Of a DNA stretch of 64,000 nt, positions 62,368 to 64,000 are shown one piece after another. Each line of letters begins with the position of its first letter. Positions within the stretch are counted from its first letter, which is position 1. Under the pieces are notes generated by a model that was not told the DNA's origin, did no database searches, and saw nothing but the letters and a program-made list of their open reading frames with translations. Both the position numbers and the translations under genes were made by a program. The stretch is from positions 12,393,523-12,457,522 of the forward strand of contig OX336342.1 in NCBI GenBank assembly GCA_946902875.1, in the 5' to 3' direction. Source of the DNA: Nematopogon swammerdamellus. Lineage: Eukaryota > Arthropoda > Insecta > Lepidoptera > Adelidae.

Positions 62368-62829
62368 ATGTATGGCAAATATCATAGCAACATAGGTACC
62401 GGCCGGCGCGCGCGGCGCGCGCGGCGGCAGCATGGCACGGTGCGGTGGGGTGCGGTGCGGTGCGGTAACTCAGTAGCAGCGTGCCACTCACGCATGCAAG
62501 CAAGCAATAACAAGCCGCTCCTCCGCGCCGCGCCGCCGCTCCTCCGCGCCGCGCCGCGCCGCCGCGTCGTCACCGCTCCGCGCCACCACAGTGCCGCCGC
62601 CGCCGCCCCCGCTCCGCAGCGCGCCGCTGTTGCTAGGCTACTTTTATTTAGGCACGGTTCTATAGTCCTTGCATCTCAAGCGCAGACAGCGTTATACCAC
62701 ACCCGTGACACTAGTCACATTTTCTATGAAGCGGCCGAAAATGTGTACCTACTGCTCACGTACGCGGGCGCCTTTGCGTGTATTGGTGCGACCTCGATAA
62801 CTTGGGTACAGGATTGGCACTCTTTATGA
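62368..62829 (+). other. 153-codon open frame across a CpG island
   Basis: Starts with ATG and ends with TGA. The first part is Arg/Ala-rich because of CGCGCGGCGCG-type DNA. The C-terminal 60 residues (FRHGSIVLASQAQTALYHTR, ENVYLLLTYAGAFACIGATS) look less biased. No domain is recognised. It may be chance. On minus a donor-like GTGAGT follows GCATGC at 62492, so the island could also hold a minus-strand first exon. Confidence 0.2.
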
Positions 62830-63104
62830 GAAGTTTGTAGTGGACAATATTATAAATTATATTTGATGTAATTTAAAAGGAAACATTTTTAATTATGACT
62901 ATCTATGTATATGTACCTCTTAACATTATTGGAGGGCAAGAAAAAAAGAAAAACATCAACTTATATGCACATGTTTTATTTTTACTCGCTAACTAAACGA
63001 CAATTTTGCAGTGAAAGTTTCACTAAATTTTGGAAACTTTGCAATAGGTATTCCATTTTTATTATTTTTAAGCCGAATCGTATGTGAAGCTAAAGTGAAA
63101 TTTT

Positions 63105-64000
63105 CAATGTATACTCGCCATTTTGAACTTTTTAGTTACTGGACCGATTGCTTTCAAAATTGATATCTGGGTGTCTGTGTAGGCTCTGAATACGAATCTG
63201 TAATCAAAATTAAAAAAAAGTGGCCGCCATTTTGAATTTTTTAGTTACTGGACCGATTGCTTTCAAAATTGATATCTGGGTGTCTGTGTAGGCTCTGAAT
63301 ACGAATCTGTAATCAAAATAAAAAAAAGTGGCCGCCATTTTGAACTTTTCAGTTACTGGACCGATTGCTTTCAAAATTGATATCTGGGTGTCTGTGTAGG
63401 CTCTGAATACGAATCTGTAATCAAAATAAAAAAAAAGTGGCCGCCATTTTGAACTTTTCAGTTACTGGACCGATTGCTTTCAAAATTGATATCTGGGTGG
63501 CTGTGTAGGCTCTGAATACGAATCTGTAATCACAATAAAAAAAAGTGGCCGCCATTTTGAACTTTTCAGTTACTGGACCGATTGCTTTCAAAATTGATAT
63601 CTGGGTGTCTGTGTAGGCTCTGAATACGAATCTGTAATCAAAATAAAAAAAAAGTGGCCGCCATTTTGAACTTTTCAGTTACTGGACCGATTGCTTTCAA
63701 AATTGATATCTGGGTGGCTGTGTAGGCTCTGAATACGAATCTGTAATCACAATAAAAAAAAGTGGCCGCCATTTTGAACTTTTTAGTTACTGGACCGATT
63801 GCTTTCAAAATTGATATCTGGGTGTCTGTGTAGGCTCTGAATACGAATCTGTAATCAAAATAAAAAAAGTGGCCGCCATTTTGAACTTTTCAGTTACTGG
63901 ACCAATTGCTTTCAAAATCGATGTCTGGGTGTCTGTGTGTGCTCTGAATACGAATCTGTAGTCAAAATTAAGTGGCCGCCATTTTAAACTTTTTAGTTAC
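63105..64000. repeat. 109-bp tandem array running off the window
   Basis: About eight units of 108-109 bp, each with GTTACTGGACCGATTGCTTT and AAGTGGCCGCCATTTTGAAC. Same unit as in the fold-back at 41.4-41.9 kb, but far more uniform here. Probably part of another fold-back element that continues past 64000. Confidence 0.93.

Overview
The window is nuclear DNA from an insect, almost certainly a moth or butterfly (Lepidoptera). The evidence is two conserved, intron-rich animal genes set in a dense mix of non-LTR retrotransposons, MITEs, fold-back elements and tRNA/5S-derived SINE-like repeats of types that I associate with lepidopteran genomes. There is no bacterial gene organisation. The species cannot be named from the sequence.

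Two host genes are clear, and they converge tail to tail. (1) DDX54 (yeast Dbp10 family), a nucleolar DEAD-box RNA helicase, lies on + in 12 exons from 6241 to 27014. The exons join without a frame break into a predicted 768-residue protein with all helicase motifs, a DBP10CT-type region and a basic tail. (2) PI4KB (phosphatidylinositol 4-kinase beta; fly four wheel drive) lies on - from 39126 down to 31186. Seven exons encode 800 residues, including the helical LKU region and the whole kinase domain; the first coding exon(s) were not found. One PI4KB intron is of the GC-AG class. The two proteins work in different places: DDX54 in 60S ribosome assembly, PI4KB in making PI4P at the Golgi.

Layout: 1-720 degenerate Helitron helicase; 830-2180 68-bp minisatellite; 2460-4440 nested repeats; 4800-6090 repeats and the DDX54 upstream region; 6241-27014 DDX54, whose introns are mostly transposable elements (an 8-bp-TSD element fills intron 1, a 3.1-kb element with a 10-bp-period tandem array that reverses strand sits in intron 5, and CR1/Jockey-like and RTE-like LINEs sit in introns 3 and 9); 27.1-31.2 kb 3' flanks and a Jockey relic; 31.2-39.1 kb PI4KB with MITEs next to several splice sites; 40.9-42.5 kb a long fold-back element; 43.7-53.4 kb two families present in inverted copies around a LINE and a 102-bp minisatellite; 53.5-62.9 kb CpG-rich, promoter-like islands without a recognisable coding gene; 63.1 kb to the end a 109-bp tandem array running off the window.

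The most unusual features are: transposon ends lying 2-19 nt inside the introns from four 5' splice sites; the strand-switching 10-bp satellite bounded by perfect 38-bp inverted repeats; a family of hairpins with a conserved core but unrelated, self-complementary arms; and several perfect palindromes inside MITEs. I saw no complete novel protein system. The region is best read as ordinary host genes remodelled by mobile DNA.
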